This document shows, in pieces, positions 1 to 13,563 of a stretch of 64,000 nt of DNA. The stretch covers positions 868,001 to 932,000 of the forward strand of contig BSYQ01000015.1 of the NCBI GenBank assembly GCA_030272585.1, given 5' to 3'. Position 1 is the first letter of the stretch, and each line of letters starts with the position of its first letter. Both the position numbers and the translations under genes were made by a program. The notes beneath the pieces were generated by a model. It did no database searches and was not told the DNA's origin. It saw nothing but the letters and a program-made list of their open reading frames with translations. The stretch comes from Bryopsis sp. KO-2023. Taxonomy: Eukaryota > Chlorophyta > Ulvophyceae > Bryopsidales > Bryopsidaceae.

Positions 1-20
1 TCCATTGAGAAACGATATAC

Positions 21-2098
21 ATGGGTGGGTTGCTGTGCTTTGCACGTGGCTGTTGGCTTTTGTGGGTGTGGGTGGCTTGTTGGGGAGTGGGGCTGGTGGC
101 CAGTGAAGGACTGGATGGATTGAGGAACATTTGCACAGCTCATTTTGAGCCCTTGGTGAACTGTGAGGCACAAGATGGGGAGGAACCCAGGGGCTACCAC
201 ATTTCTCTGTTCAAGGTGAAGGATCGCTTCGTAAAAATACAAAATGCATATTTATTTTTAATGTATATCTATTTGCCTTTTTATATATTTATTTTTTTAA
301 AGCAAGGTGGCATATTACTTTTGGGTTTTTGTGGTGGTGCTTCAAAGTATGTAATTTAGGAGAGGCTGCGGAACAGTTGAATGATCAGATTCTGTACATC
401 GTATCAATCACCCCCACTTTGGGCAAGAAAAAAAAAAGAAAGACCACCTGTATTTCTTTTCCATCGTTTTATTCTTTTCTCTTTTTTTAATTATGTTTTT
501 GCTTCTTGGTTTTCTCTTTCTTTCTTTCTTTCTCTTTGTAACTTTGATCCCGTTCAAACTTTTTTTCTTTACCCTACCTCCTTTTCGTTTCATTCTTGTT
601 AAACGTTTTCTGCATATTTTATTCTTCTCCCCCCCCCCTCCTCCTTTCGGCAAGACAGATGGTCGCAAGCGAATTCAATCTGACGGGTTACGAATTCAAG
701 TGCCTTCCCTTCGGCGAAATGATGGATGATTTGCTGGCCGGTGGTGCGGAGTGCGACATAGGGATCGGAGGAATCACCCTCACCAGCGAACGGATGCGGA
801 GAGGAATCCACTTTTCTTTCCCCACCTACCGTGGCTCCCTCGGAATATTAGTAAAAGGCAAAGTCCGAAAAGGGGCCACCTGGTCCTTCCTCCAGCCGCT
901 GCACTGGACTCTGTGGGCAGCCATCGCAGCAACCAGCCTGGTCATCCCGATCATCGTATTTTTCACCGAAAGTTTTTCTTGCCACGGTTTCATCCATCGG
1001 CGAGATCTCTCCAGAGGGTTGAAACAGGCGATTTGGGACAGCTTCATTACGTTGCTGAATTTCGGGAGCTTCACTGTGAAATCTGGGGAAGCCAGACTGA
1101 TCGTGATCGGCTACGGGTTCCTGGTGCTAATCCTGGTGAATACCTATGTGGCCAATCTGGCCGCTTTCTTGACCATCACCAACATCGATTCCTCGATCAA
1201 GTCGTTGAAGGATTTGTTCGGAAAGCGGGTGGCGGCTGGGGCGGTGTATGAACGGAGGCTTCTCAGCAACAGGATTTCGGTTACTGCCAACTTCACGTCG
1301 GCCATGAAAGACGAAGTGGTGGAGGATTTCCTGCGTGGGGACGAGGTCGATGCTGTGATCTATGACGAACCCTGGATAACTCACAAAGCTGGGATGGACT
1401 GCGGGCTGTTCACCCTCTCGGAAACCGTGAGCAGATTCGACTACGCTTTTGCCCTCCCCAATCAATCCAAAGCTTTGGAGGAGTCCATATCCAAGGAGCT
1501 GATTGGGTTGCAAGAGATCGGGCAGATGTCGAAGCTGGCGTTGGAGTTCATCCAACCCACCATCAGCGATTGTGCCGTGGCCGACGAAGTGAGCGAAACG
1601 GAGTCCGTCGATTTCAATCAGCTGAAGGGGTTGTGGATCATCCTGGCTTCCTGCGTGGTGGCGTCGATGGGCATCTTGTTCGTGAAATGGGCCAGCGTTT
1701 TCAGCCTTTCCCAACAAACTCAGCAGCACAACAGCATCCGGGAGCTCAAGAGGTTGGAGACGATCGTCGAAACGGTGTACCATCCTCACACAGTGAAGCT
1801 GCATGCCGCGGAAAGTGTGAGAGCAACGAATGTTAAGATGACTCCTAGGTCGGCTCGCCAGTCAGACCTGGAGTCGATTAACAGGAGCTCCACGGCCCGC
1901 CAGTCGAATCTGGAATCGATCAACTCTGTGGGCAGTGTGGTGACTTCCCAGGGAAGCACCGTCCAGAGCGAAAAAGACTGGGAAAGAGCCCTGGATCGAT
2001 GTCGAGAAGATTTTGATGGGCAAATGCACGATATCAGGGAGTTTCTAGAAATCATCGTGAGCAGGTTCAGTCAAACCTCCATCAGAATGTCAACATAA
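21..2098 (+). CDS. Ionotropic glutamate receptor-like channel, no amino-terminal domain
   Basis: Two exons, 21..215 and 659..2098, joined in phase 0 (AAG|GTGAAG donor; ACAG|ATG acceptor), giving about 544 residues. A hydrophobic signal peptide fills residues 1-28. The split ligand-binding domain follows: S1 has the ITLTSERMRRGIHFSFP block, which supplies the usual ligand-contacting Arg, and S2 has VIYDEPWI. M1 is near residues 148-171. The pore helix and M3 carry NTYVANLAAFLT, a close variant of the family SYTANLAAFLT gate motif. M4 is near 403-425. The roughly 120-residue cytoplasmic tail holds a duplicated ARQS(D/N)LESIN unit, a possible basophilic-kinase site (inference). Family knowledge: these are ligand-gated cation channels of the plasma membrane. 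The large LIVBP-type N-terminal domain of plant and animal receptors is absent, because the signal peptide leads almost directly into S1. Ligand and ion selectivity cannot be read from the sequence. Confidence 0.88.
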
Positions 2099-4943
2099 AA
2101 GAAAGGAGAGAAACTGAACTTGTTTTTTTTTCTTTGTTCAACTTTTTCTTTTGTGGTGTGTGTTTTTTTTGTTTTTTTTTTTTACCGGTCTATTATTAAA
2201 AAAAATGAAAAAAAAAAAACGAAAAGCAAATTCGTTGCCTTATTAAGGAAAAGTGTGTTTTTTTCGATGGTTAGGGAAATGGAGCAGATGGCACTCTCTC
2301 CCTTTTTTCTTTTTTTCCTCACTCTATTTTGCTGTGTGGGAAGGGGGGGTTGCTGTAAAAAAAGATATATAAACAAAAAACAAAAAAAAGATGTCATTTT
2401 TTTTTCTTGTTTGTTTTTCATTTCGTCTCCAAGAGATGGGTTGCTAAAAGCTAAGATTCGATTTGTTATGAGGGGGGCTATTTACATACAGATTTTTTTT
2501 TTATTTTCCTTTTTTTTTAATCATTGTTCTGCTGTTTTTAGTCGGCGAAAAAAAAAAAAAAAACGTTGATGGGTTATTAATGCAACGGTGTTCGATTCAG
2601 AAAATTCAGAATCCACATGTTTTTTTTTTCTTTTCTTTTTCTTTTGGGGGGGCGGGGGACTGGATATAGTTTTTCAATCTACCAATTTTACGATTTCAAG
2701 AACAATCTTTGGGGTTAGGTAGGGCGATTTTTGATTGATTTGAGTTTGGAGGGCTAATTATCCTCAATTTCTCGCTTGGATTCTCGATAGAAAGAAAAAA
2801 GAAAAAAAGGAGAAAAAACACCATGAAACGAAAAAATCTGGGGAAAAAATTGCCCCGACAAAAGATTGAGAAACAATTTGAAGCTAAGCAGGCGGTCTAT
2901 ATTCGAGAAATATGCTCGACAGAAACATGCATATATATATATATCAATTGGGCGTCCGATTAGAGGGTGGGTTGCAGAATGCTGTGTGTGGGTTGGGTAG
3001 GAGTTGTGATTCAGGATGACTGTAGTTGATATGGGCGACTTTTACATTGACTTTTACCCCCAATCTGAAGCGATCGGGGTTGGCCCAGCAATGGATGAAT
3101 CGTGTGGGGGGGGAGGGCGATCAAATAATGATTGGGGACGATTGGAATCAGTTCGGATTGGTCCAGATAACGAGTGGGGTCGATTTGAATCAAGACGGGT
3201 TGGTCTAGATAAAGATGGGTAATCGGGTCGACTGATCAAACAATTGGGGTTGGTTGCTGCTTAAACGATATGGGTTGATCTCATGGAGGGGAGCCCATCT
3301 GGATACTATATATAATGTATACATATAGAGAGAGACGCTGGGGGAATGTGTCAATCGATTGGGGTTGAATGAGATCAGCCAGAGCGCAGTTAAAAAGAAA
3401 TAAGCTAATGTATTGGATGGGCCAACATGTGATCGAGATGAGCCCAGTCCGATGCTTTGGCTTGTAAATGCTTTGTCAAATTTTAAAAAGGGAAAAAGGG
3501 AAAAAGGGAAAAGCAGTGGGGAACTGTGTCGGCCGAACACCCAGATCACCAAGAAGAAGAAGAAAAAAATTGATGTTTCGATCAACTGTTTTTTTGTGTG
3601 CGCGTGTCTTTTATTGCTTTCGGGTTTTTTCTCTACTTTTCGTTTCGTGGCTGGAGATATATATTGACCTCCCCATCGTGATCGATTGATGGGGGTGGGG
3701 GGGGTGGGAATGCCGATGTTTGTTCATTTTCTTGAAAGGGGGGGGGGGGGGTGCAAAAAAAACTTGGTGGAAGAAAATGTTGCTGGCTGGATTTTGCTCA
3801 CAGTTTTTTTTTCAAGGGGGGAGGGGTTTGAGAGTGTCATTATATTTCATAAGAAAATGCGTTGTGCTCAGTGGTAATGCATGTAAAACATAAAAAGAGC
3901 AGTTATTTTGCTCCAAGTGAGTTCTGGTGACGGAGATACTCAACCCCTTTCGAAAACGACGTTTTTGGGTTTTTGGCTGTTTGCCAAGATGAGGTCTTCC
4001 AAACTTGCAGCAGATATTGATTATCTGCTGTGAATGTTGAAATCTATTCTGGGTTAGCGTCCATGTCTGTCATGCAGGCTTCCATCTGTTCACCTGAGTG
4101 TCAGCTGCATTAGAAAACATTTTATTGATGATCAACGGGTATATGTATATTTTAGCCTAATGATATCCCCAGGAAGTTTTGGGACACTTTTTTGTTGTCA
4201 GTAAAAGAATGAGATTACACATCACACTTTCCTTGGCAAGACCACCCTCAGCTCCACCGTGAAACTGTGGTCCCAGATATCACCCCTTGTGGAAAAATAA
4301 TCAGCCCAGGCTCCTCTCAAATATACAAACCCTAATCAATTTGATCATCGACAAAAAAACTGAAAAACACTTTCTAACCCACCTCATAAAAACAAGGGAA
4401 CAAAAAAAAAAATTAAAAAGTAGAAAAAAAGAAGAATTGGGGTCTATCCCCTGCCCCCACCCCCATCCCCCCTTCGAAAAAAAAATAAAGGGGCGAAATT
4501 TGCCTTCCCTGGATTTGGACAATACGAGATCCTCACTAAAAATTTACGATTCTGATCATTCTATTCAACTGTCACTTTTGTTAGCATTTGTTTGTCGATT
4601 CTGCCCGCCTGACCAGAGGGATCCACTCCCTGTTGTGGTGTTCGTTGTTTGAGCGCCGTTGGAAATCGGATGCAGCCCTGAACTCCTTCTTGACAGTCTG
4701 CGGGAGAGCCTCCCGAAAAAACCTGCTCCAGGGATGTCTTGATCTGAGCAATCCACAAACAGAGCAGATCAGAAACCTCATCAACTTTGTGTGTGACGTT
4801 ATTCTATATCTCATTACAATGGTGCACTTGTGCGATAGGAAACGAACAAAGAGCGGCAAATCAAAGCGGCAAGTCAGTCAGGGCGGTGGTGTGAGGGATC
4901 ATGTTGCATGGAAAATCATGATCCTAAAAAATTTAAACAGAAA
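2099..4943. other. Intergenic, A/T homopolymer-rich; no gene seen
   Basis: Long T and A runs fill 2120-2560. A stretch at 3010-3240 repeats short motifs around GATTGG and GGGTCGATTTGAATCA. TA microsatellites lie near 2931-2943 and 3308-3325. Open frames here are low-complexity and show no protein family. The part from about 4560 to 4943 is less biased and probably includes the 3' untranslated region of the leftward kinesin gene. Confidence 0.6.
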
Positions 4944-7900
4944 TCAAAGGAAATTCGGAGGGCATATTGCACCTTCGGGCAAAGGCCTGAATATCATGTG
5001 CTCAGCTTCTTCCTGAGTTTCCGGTCCATACAGCTGCATCACCAGCCCTGCACTTCTCATCATTCCATCTGGCTGCCTGCGAGTTCACACAAATCTTGCC
5101 TGAGAGAAATTTTTAAATATATGGCACTGAAGGGCTCGAGTGATAATATATATTAAAAAAAAAATGTAAGAAAAAGAACAAAAAGAGAGTCCCCTTCAGC
5201 AAGGTATAACCCACCTGACGGTTTCATCGTCCCAAAGCTTATTCATGAGTTTCATTTTCCGCTCTTTGGCATTCAAAGGCACCCCCCATTCCTTGAACAG
5301 ATCAACCCGAGCTTCTTCATTGTACATCCATTTCAGTTGAACAGCCAACCAACGCCGCTCCCACTGTATCACACACACTACTCTCAGCAGCCTTATCTTT
5401 AAGTTTATCGTTTAATGCAGCCTCCAAAAATAGGTCCAAAAAGAGATCTCGCTATTTTAACATTGTTGAGTCTATGCCAGAAAACAAGCTGACCTCAAGT
5501 TTTTTGGCTGCTTTCTCCAGTTTCAAGTGCCCATAAGATTTAGAGAGCACACTCCCACTGTCCATATCCACTGAGCTAGCTTCCTCATCAAAACATTCTG
5601 CAAGCTGACTTCGCTCCCATACCAAACGGCGATGCTCCATCTGGGTTTGAAAACCACAAAGCTCCCTTTTAGTATGTTACATCCCCCAAGATAGAGGATA
5701 AACGACAGAACTTGGTGGAATTGTTGAGTAGATAATGATCGAATAATCGAATACTCACGGGATATTCGAATGGAATAATGCAATATACCACACAGAGGGA
5801 AGGGGCAGCGCAGAGTTTTTTCATGCAACAACCGCCCTCACCTCATAATAGAAGATTTCCCGTCCTCTGAACAGCATCAAGAATCGAGATCTTCTTGACA
5901 AAGGGATGTACAGTTCCGACCAGAGCTTCACAATCTTGGGCAGAAGCGTCTGAAGCACACTTCACCAATGAGTCAATCCTTCGCTGGCGAAAAATAACGC
6001 AAGAAAACCTTTATCTGCTTCCGCTACTTACTTCAACTGTTGGTGTGTCAGCCCAGCTATCACGATCAAAGATGTTTGGTTCGGGAGCAGGGACGGGGCA
6101 GGGAGGGGGCGTCGGCGCCGTAAGTTTCGATCTAGAGCATGAGATGCTGGAGGTCTCGGAGGATGGCTTCGATCTCCTATCGCCGTGTAGATTTTCCCTG
6201 AGCTGCATGTTTTCTGACATCAATTCCTGCATTGCGGCTTGCATCGCCAACAGTTTCTTTTCCGTTTGCAAACGCTGCTCACGGGACTCCTCTACTCGAA
6301 ATTCCAGCTTGAGCACCTGGTACCATCGTCGTCAATATGCAGTCTTCAGTGCAAAAGAGGTACAAAACTATCCCGACTCAGACCAACACGGCGGTGAAGA
6401 CACGTGTCTAAAGTGCACGGAAATGTTGTCTACCTGGTTGAGGAGCAATTTCTTCTGGCACTCCAATTTTTCCTTTTCATCCTCGTGTTGTTTTAAGCAG
6501 TTTTGTAAGCATCTCAAATCCCTTTCTGTCGAAGCCCTGAAGTTAGATTGAAGGCTCATAACTTCGTTTTTGCACCTGCAACAGATGCACCATGTTTGAG
6601 CGGAACAACGATTCAACTGTGTATTTCCCCTAACATTGACGTTTTCATCCCTTGTTTGCTATGAGTTCAGCTTTCGGACGTCGCCACCAAAAAGACACTT
6701 TGGATTGTGGAATGTTTGCGTCAGAGTGCTCTACTGACCAGTCGAGAACATCCTGGTGGCTGTTGGAAGGACAAGCGTTTTCATCGTTGGACGGGTTTTC
6801 CGTCACCGCCACAGGCTGACATTTCCCAGAATTCTGCCTGGAGGTTGAATTGAGCGTTGCTGATGCGGTGACTTTAACAGATGCATGTGTTCCGTCGTTC
6901 GCGACAGCGGGGGGGTTGTTGGTTTCCTGGGCCTTCGGGCTGTGAAAACCCATTAAGAGGATGCAAGAGATTAGATCCTGACCCAACAAATTGTGTTTGG
7001 AAGCACGAGCGGAAGGGCAACACACGGCAGCGGGTGTTATTGTGTGAACACCTTGTGGGTGATGATTGGCATGGGACGAGAAACTCGAACACGACCGACC
7101 CCTGCGCTTGATTCTCCGTGCTGGCGTCTTGGAAAGAGCTCGTTTGTGGGCGGGACGGTGTGGTGATCGCCTCTGAAACAGGCTCTAGTGCCTGACTGTC
7201 GTCATTATGAACGACCACATCTGAACTTCCACCTGGAGATAAGAAGGGAGCGACCACAGTCACAAAACATTGATTTTAATCATTGATCAGCGATGCAATC
7301 ATGGGCTGAAGGCCAAGCGTGTGGAAAAAGAAACGAGGTGGTCACCTTTGGCTGCCAAAGAATTGATCTTCTGTTGCAAAGACTCGAGCGCCTTGTCCGC
7401 CAGTTGAGATGCATTCTCGGCTCTGTGTAACCTGTCCAATTCAGACTTCAGGGCCTTGATCATATCGTCTTTGGCAACGCCGCTCCCTGTAGCGTCATGG
7501 TGCTTCTGAACACACACGCAAACACACAGTGGTTAGATGTGTTCACTCGAATTCGAGCGTCATTTCTGGGTGGCTGGCGTTGTGTATCACCTCCGTCCGC
7601 ATGAGCTCTGTCTCGAGTCGAGAGATCCTTTCCTTGGGTTTTTCCTCCATTCCGTGGTGCTTGATGATCCTAACTTCTGCCTGTAAGGCAGCCAGCGCCT
7701 CCTCGGCTTCAATCCCTCTGGGACTCTTTGCAAACACACGACCACAAACCAAACACAAACACCATCTCAACTCGACCAGCACACCAACACAAACTCTCTC
7801 TCAACGCGCGACGTTTCTTCAAAAAGAACTTTCCCAACGGAGATCGTTGGGCAAGTGCTGTTCAACAGTGGACTCAACTCGACAGAAAACAAAATCTGGG

Positions 7901-10900
7901 GCTCAACACAACGGCCGGCACAAACGAGATTGCTTAAGAAGGAAGCGGCTGGGAAAAGAAGATAGAAACCACCACAGTTGAGGATACCTCGAGCTGATCC
8001 AGCCTCCATTTTTCACTCTGAATGTCAATCCTTGGGGGAGGAGGCCGATCCATCGAACAGCTGCTGGCACCAGATCCACTGCACTCTTCCATTCTGTTCC
8101 ATTGAAAAGAATCAGCAAAATTCTAACTTAGAACCACTGTTGTGATCTACACCACCACCAAGGACAGGATGCACTGCTTCTGCTCAGGTGTAATATATGG
8201 AGGCTGTGAAGTTCCTATTGACATATGGGTTCCATAATTTTCACCTGAGAAGCCTCTTTCTCACTGGCGGGGACAGCCAGTAATCCAACAAGAGGGGCTG
8301 GTGGGTGTTTTTCTTGGTGCCTGAGCATGCACCCCGTCTCGGTTGATCTCGAAGAGATCCAAACATGTCGCCACGGTGCCAAGACGATCTCAAATGACCT
8401 AATCAAAGCCAGTGCAGGCATGTTTTTCATCAAACCACAACACTGCAGTGCTGTCCGTGTGGTGTTGAAGGAACAGTGAATGCCCTGGAGAGCAGGACAA
8501 CATACCATGAGTAAACTCCACAGGGGAAAAGCTGTGCATGACAGGCCTCCTGGGGCTGGGCTGAGGTTCCTCCTCCAAGGGTTCTGTGGGGTCATGGCTC
8601 CAAGAATTCCGCCTCTGGAAATGCAAAGATTGATCGAAATAGTGTTAGTGTCAGTCATGCAACAAAACTGGACATAATTCTCTCCAGACAGGATTGTCCA
8701 ACTCCTACTGTCTATATTATCTGAAGGGCTTCAGATAATATATTATGATATATGATCATATGATAATATAATAATATATATTGACAATATGCAAAAAATG
8801 TCTTCCCCATGGTTGGTGCACTGTGATTACCTTAACAGTGCCGGGGTCCCCCTTCAAGATGAGCTTCTCCAAATTAGTCAATCGCTTTTGAAGAATGTCT
8901 CGATTCTCAGCTACAAACATTCAAATCCCCTCCCTCACAAGAGATCAAAATATCGAAAAAAAAATGAATACAAATATACTCCATCAGAAGCAGGAATTTG
9001 CTTCAAAAATTGCCAATATAAGGAGAACATTAACGGTCTGCCTATTTTTGGAACCCCTTCTCATTACACTTGCAAAATTTTCAGGTTTTTCTGCTTCTAA
9101 AAAAAATAAAAAAAATAAAAATTATATATATATATATATATATTGCCATCACAATACATCTATTGCTTGTTTTAGTGGAGCTGAAACAAATGATGTTGTG
9201 GTTTGACCGGGGGTTACCTGTGGCCCTCAAGTCTTGGTCCTTTTGTTTGAGTGCTGCATTCAGTTCCGAGAGATCCACAGCAGAAATGGAAGGAGTTGGA
9301 ATGGGCACAGGTGAAGATGGCACACTTCTAGCCACCTTTTCCTCTTTCTGAATTAAAAAACATCACCCAATAGTGAATTCAGTTGCGAAAAATCGCTGTA
9401 TTTTTGTTTTGTTTTGCTAATCTGGGCTTGAGGCCAAATATCGTAACTACTCATGTACATTCTAGACAGTCTGTGGCATAATATGCTTCTTTTTTTTGGG
9501 GGGGGGGAGGTCAAGTTCTGTTGTTCAGACTATAAAAGGACTTCCGATTCTGTTTAACCTTAGGAATGGCCAAGGTCAGCAATTGCACCAGGAATGGAAG
9601 ATATGCAGACCTTGCTCCGAAAGAAAACCCTATGGTGGTGTGGTATTTCTAGTTATCATCAAAACATATAGTGTTTTCCCCTGCTGAATTTCTTTGGAGC
9701 GTTTTTTTTAGTGACCAAATTGATTCGTTTTGACTTCTGATCGCTGCCGTGTGCTTCCAAGGCAAAGTTATTCTTCGTGTCAGTCCTGAATTTCATCGAG
9801 TCGTCTAGTCTATATTTCTATTCTTGATTGTTAGGTTTTTTGTCTTTTTGAATTGAACTTTGAGAGAGAAAAAAAAGAGGTTGCGATGTTTCTGTGTGCC
9901 CACCAGTTGCCTTCTCAGCAACATTATTTCTGCCTGCAGCCTTTTTATCATGGCTTTATTGTCCACCACTTCGTTAACTTTTGGTTGCATTTTGACGTTT
10001 TTTGCACAAGTGGCGAAATGCAAGGCAGCCCTTGTTGTTTCGACAGCACCTGGTCAGGATGAGCTGAAATTTCATTCGATTCGGTTTTGTGCTGGGGAGT
10101 TTTTGTTTTTGTTTTTTTAGTCAGATAAATTTCCACACATGCACTACAACAAGGATTAGTCATAGGGTCCAGGAATTCATTCAGGCAACACAAACAAAAA
10201 CATCGGAAGCTGAACAACGCTGTTTTTTTTCCCCCACCTGATGCTGGGCTGAGGGTGCAAACTATAGCCATTCGAGCATTTCCGCTCAGTGATGGCTGCA
10301 AAATCCTAGTCAGCCGACTGTCTCGGTACGGAACGTATCTTTTCCCCTGTCAATGAGCGATGCGTTACAAACAATGTACTGAGAATAAACACGAGTGTGA
10401 GTGCATTGGGCCTTCAGGACATAGAATGTCAAATCGGCATAGGGACACCGGATCTATTTTCGGTTGTATTTTTGTATTCACTTACGGATCCATCGGCAAG
10501 ACTTCGGATGACCGTCCCCAATGCCAGCAAGCTCCTGTTGATGTGGCAACCCTGTTGACCAGGAGGCCAGAAAATTACAATCGATGATAAACACAGAAAT
10601 CCAATTTCTTCTTTTCCCCACCAGGAATTGGAGGAAGCTTCCTCCAAGATCATGGTTTGACACAGCGAAAAACATACATCTGAGTCGATCGGTTGACAAT
10701 CATCCCTCACGCGGAGAGTGATGAATAACATCAGTCCTATTCGATTTAAGCAGGTTTTTAAAAGAAAACTGTCCAATGGGTCTGTCATGCATACACGCAC
10801 CTCTTTAACACGCAATTTCTCCTCATGATCAAAAAGAGCTGTTTCTTTGCTTCTTTCGGATCCAGCAAGATCCACAAAATTGATGGTCGATATCGTGACT

Positions 10901-12185
10901 GCTCCGTTTTTGCCCACGTCTTCCGGCCCAGGTGATTCTGAAACCTCTGATTAAGTGTCAAACAACAATACGTTGAGGTCAAACATTTCAACACTTTTTC
11001 TGATGTAGGATGGTTAAGCCTAAACAATTTCTGGCATTCGAACATCGGCTTTTCCCACCTGGATTGTCAACGCCTGTCGACAACGGGCGGCTTTCCACAT
11101 TGATCCTGACGATGGTGTGGGATCTTGAACTGCATTCGTTCATTCTGGTTTCTCTGACCTTCAGCCAACATTGCACCACAACCACTATTCAGAATCAAAA
11201 CGCCAAAAAAAGGAATGGATGGTGAAAAAATCCACCTTGATCCTCCATCCCCACATCCCCCCCTCCCACTCATCTGCTTTCGATTCGTTATAGCTTTTGG
11301 CCAATCGTAAACACAATCAAACGTGGATGTGGCCACATTTTTTTTGCGTACCTGTCTTCTCTGTTGCACAGTTTTCAAAATCTGACCCAAGTGCTCCATG
11401 GAACTGACGCCTTCCTCAGACAATCCTTCCACAACGGGGCCGCGATCTTGATCGTCCAACACCCGCAAGGACTGCGAGGGCGTCGAAGCCGCTCCCTCCA
11501 GCGCCAGCAGATCACGCACGATCTCGTTGTAGATCTCTATCGCAGAAACCCTAATACAGAACTCCCTGCGGGTTGTTTCCCTTATGTGGCCAAAAATATG
11601 TCCCGCAGCCAGATCCATTATCGTCTTCATGGTGTATGTCTTTCCAGAACCAGTTTGTCCGTAGGCAAACACCGTTGCGTTCATTCCGCGCATGGCGGAG
11701 TCCACCATGGGCCTGGCCACCTCGTCATACACGGTTTCAGAGGTACTTTCTGGAGCGAAGACTCGATCGAAACCATATGCAGCCGGTTGCGTGTGGTGCG
11801 TTTGTTCGATCATCATCGCGTTGGTAAACAGAAGCGTCTTCGGATCGTGGGCTTCCCACGAATATCGTTGCCCCTGTGCATGTTCGTGGCGGCTCAGCGG
11901 TCGTAAACGGACACCGACGAATATGTTTTCCGCCCCGCCGATCCCATCCCCGCCTTGTGTTGGAGGCCTGTTCTCCTCCTCCGGATCCATTTCGTGAACC
12001 CCGTGATCCATACACGGCTCCCCGGCTAACGAGACCCCTGAAGGTTCAAAACTTGCGTTGGAGAGAAGCTCCGTTTCGAGACTGTGACGCCTTTCACAGA
12101 AACGTTGAGTCGTCTGACGTCCGAGTGCCGAAGCGTCAGGAGGTACTGCTTGACCGTTCGCGAATTCACCACCGTATCCTTGCAT
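4944..12185 (-). CDS. Kinesin-7 motor of the plant NACK type, with C-terminal NACK_C domain
   Basis: A plus-end microtubule motor. Exons, in ascending coordinates: 4944..5076, 5215..5363, 5494..5640, 5842..5949, 6032..6316, 6434..6575, 6739..6939, 7052..7232, 7346..7505, 7591..7725, 7988..8093, 8245..8263, 8506..8614, 8831..8910, 9218..9347, 9904..10049, 10238..10346, 10486..10551, 10801..10937, 11059..11158, 11352..12185. They sum to 3477 nt in frame, about 1158 residues. The motor shows [11 protein letters not shown] (~88), P-loop GQTGSGKT (176-183), switch I SSRSH, switch II DLAGSER and [32 protein letters not shown], typical of plant kinesin-7, follows the neck. Coiled coil lies in the middle. 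The last ~180 residues match the plant NACK_C (DUF3490) domain: [45 protein letters not shown]. In plants NACK kinesins bind a MAPKKK and drive phragmoplast expansion. The ATG at 12185 is the first in-frame Met. The 19-nt exon at 8245 and a possible extra exon near 8322-8400 are uncertain. Confidence 0.9.
8713..8742. repeat. Perfect hairpin in a kinesin intron
   Basis: A 14-bp perfect inverted repeat (TATATTATCTGAAG and its complement) separated by only GG, followed by 40 bases of further AT palindromes (TATGATCATATGATAATA). It lies in the intron between exons 8506..8614 and 8831..8910. It may be a relic of a small palindromic element or simple AT cruciform DNA. No function is inferred. Confidence 0.7.
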
Positions 12186-13563
12186 TTGTGGTTCTATCGT
12201 CCAAGGTTTCAATCGAATCGGATGGTGGAAAAAGGGAGGGAAAATTTTGTATTGTGGGTGCACATGCAATGTTCTGGGGACGCTTACGTAATGATCGGAT
12301 CACGGCTCCTTGGACGACGGGCTTTTTTTGTTCTGGTATTTGGCTGCCAACTGATTCCTCATTTTTCATTTTTATTGGGAGTGCAGGGGGCCAATTCTAC
12401 AGATGTCTCCCTGGACATTCGTTTTCTCCGCTTGTATGGTCAAGTTGAATTTGGACTCCCTTAGGTCAGACTGGTTTTGGTCTTGAAGGACCTAGACCAG
12501 TACCTGTCAACAGAAGGATGGAGAGAAGCAATCCATCCATCTCGACCTCGACCAGGCCAGTCTGTCTTAATTTGCCCAGATGCAACAGGCAATTCACTAA
12601 AGAATGTACTAATTGGAACCCACTCCTGCTCATTATGAGCCGATGGATTTTGCCTGAGTTTCCGTTGCCTAAGAAATTATATTTGACCACTCAAGGGCAA
12701 AATGGCTGTCCAATTCAGCCAAATAACCCGGGGGAAATCAGAAAGCTGCTCATCCACCGCACCCAAAATCTTGTTTGCTAATGGTGGATCACCCTCCACA
12801 AGGACACAATCCATCCCATGAAAAAACGCTAAAAGGGGGGGGTTACTAACCAAATAAATGCCGATCCACTAATTTTCTCATGAGTGAGAATGTCTGAAGG
12901 CACCATACAGCTCACAGTAAATTTTTGTTCAGCTGGATGGCCACATTTCAACCACCACAGAATCGAGAAACTACCCTGAAGCTTCTCCAACCCCGCTCCC
13001 CTTCCATCCATAAAAAAAAAGCATCACCTACGCAATCCTATTACTAATAATTTCCCCAGCATTCTTTCATCATCCCCCGGATGTCTGTCTATCAGATTTT
13101 CACAGGACGCCTTTTTGGACACGAAGCTGATTTCTTACACCTAAATGTTTGCTGGAGTGAGAAAAACTTTCGCGGTTCAATCCTCCATCCCCACAAAGAG
13201 TTTTTTTCCCCCATATTTCCAGGAAGTGAAGAATTCACCGTTCCGAAAAGGGAAAGTGATAAAAAAAACCCACAAAAAAAAAGCCAAACTGATGATTCCA
13301 CACTCCTTACTCTGACAGAGCAAAAAAAAGAGTCCTTACAGAAATATGCTTTTGTGCGTTTCCTTAACTTTCCCCACCCCACTCCCTATTTCTTCTTGGG
13401 CTCAAAAACCCTGTCTCAATTCTCCTCGTCCAAACAAACAGTAAATGGTGTCGAAACAAACCCCTTCTTTTCCTCCTCCGTTTTCCCCCCCATCCCCCCA
13501 TCCAAACCAGACTAAGATTCCATCAAGGCCTCCACCGCCAACTTCTTTTCTGTCTATGACATA
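12186..13563. other. Intergenic; no gene seen
   Basis: Lies upstream of the leftward kinesin start and downstream of the uL6 stop. The first few hundred bases are a likely kinesin 5' region; the last 60 or so are uL6 3' untranslated sequence. Open frames on both strands lack family motifs and splice partners. Confidence 0.5.

Noticed and set aside
2120-2569. 149-codon open frame downstream of the receptor gene
   Set aside because: Composed of Phe and Lys runs from T and A homopolymers. It has no domain and no splice partner.
12186-12269. Extending the kinesin start upstream of 12185
   Set aside because: The frame stays open to about 12269, but there is no ATG upstream of 12185. An earlier start would need a non-ATG codon or an unseen exon.
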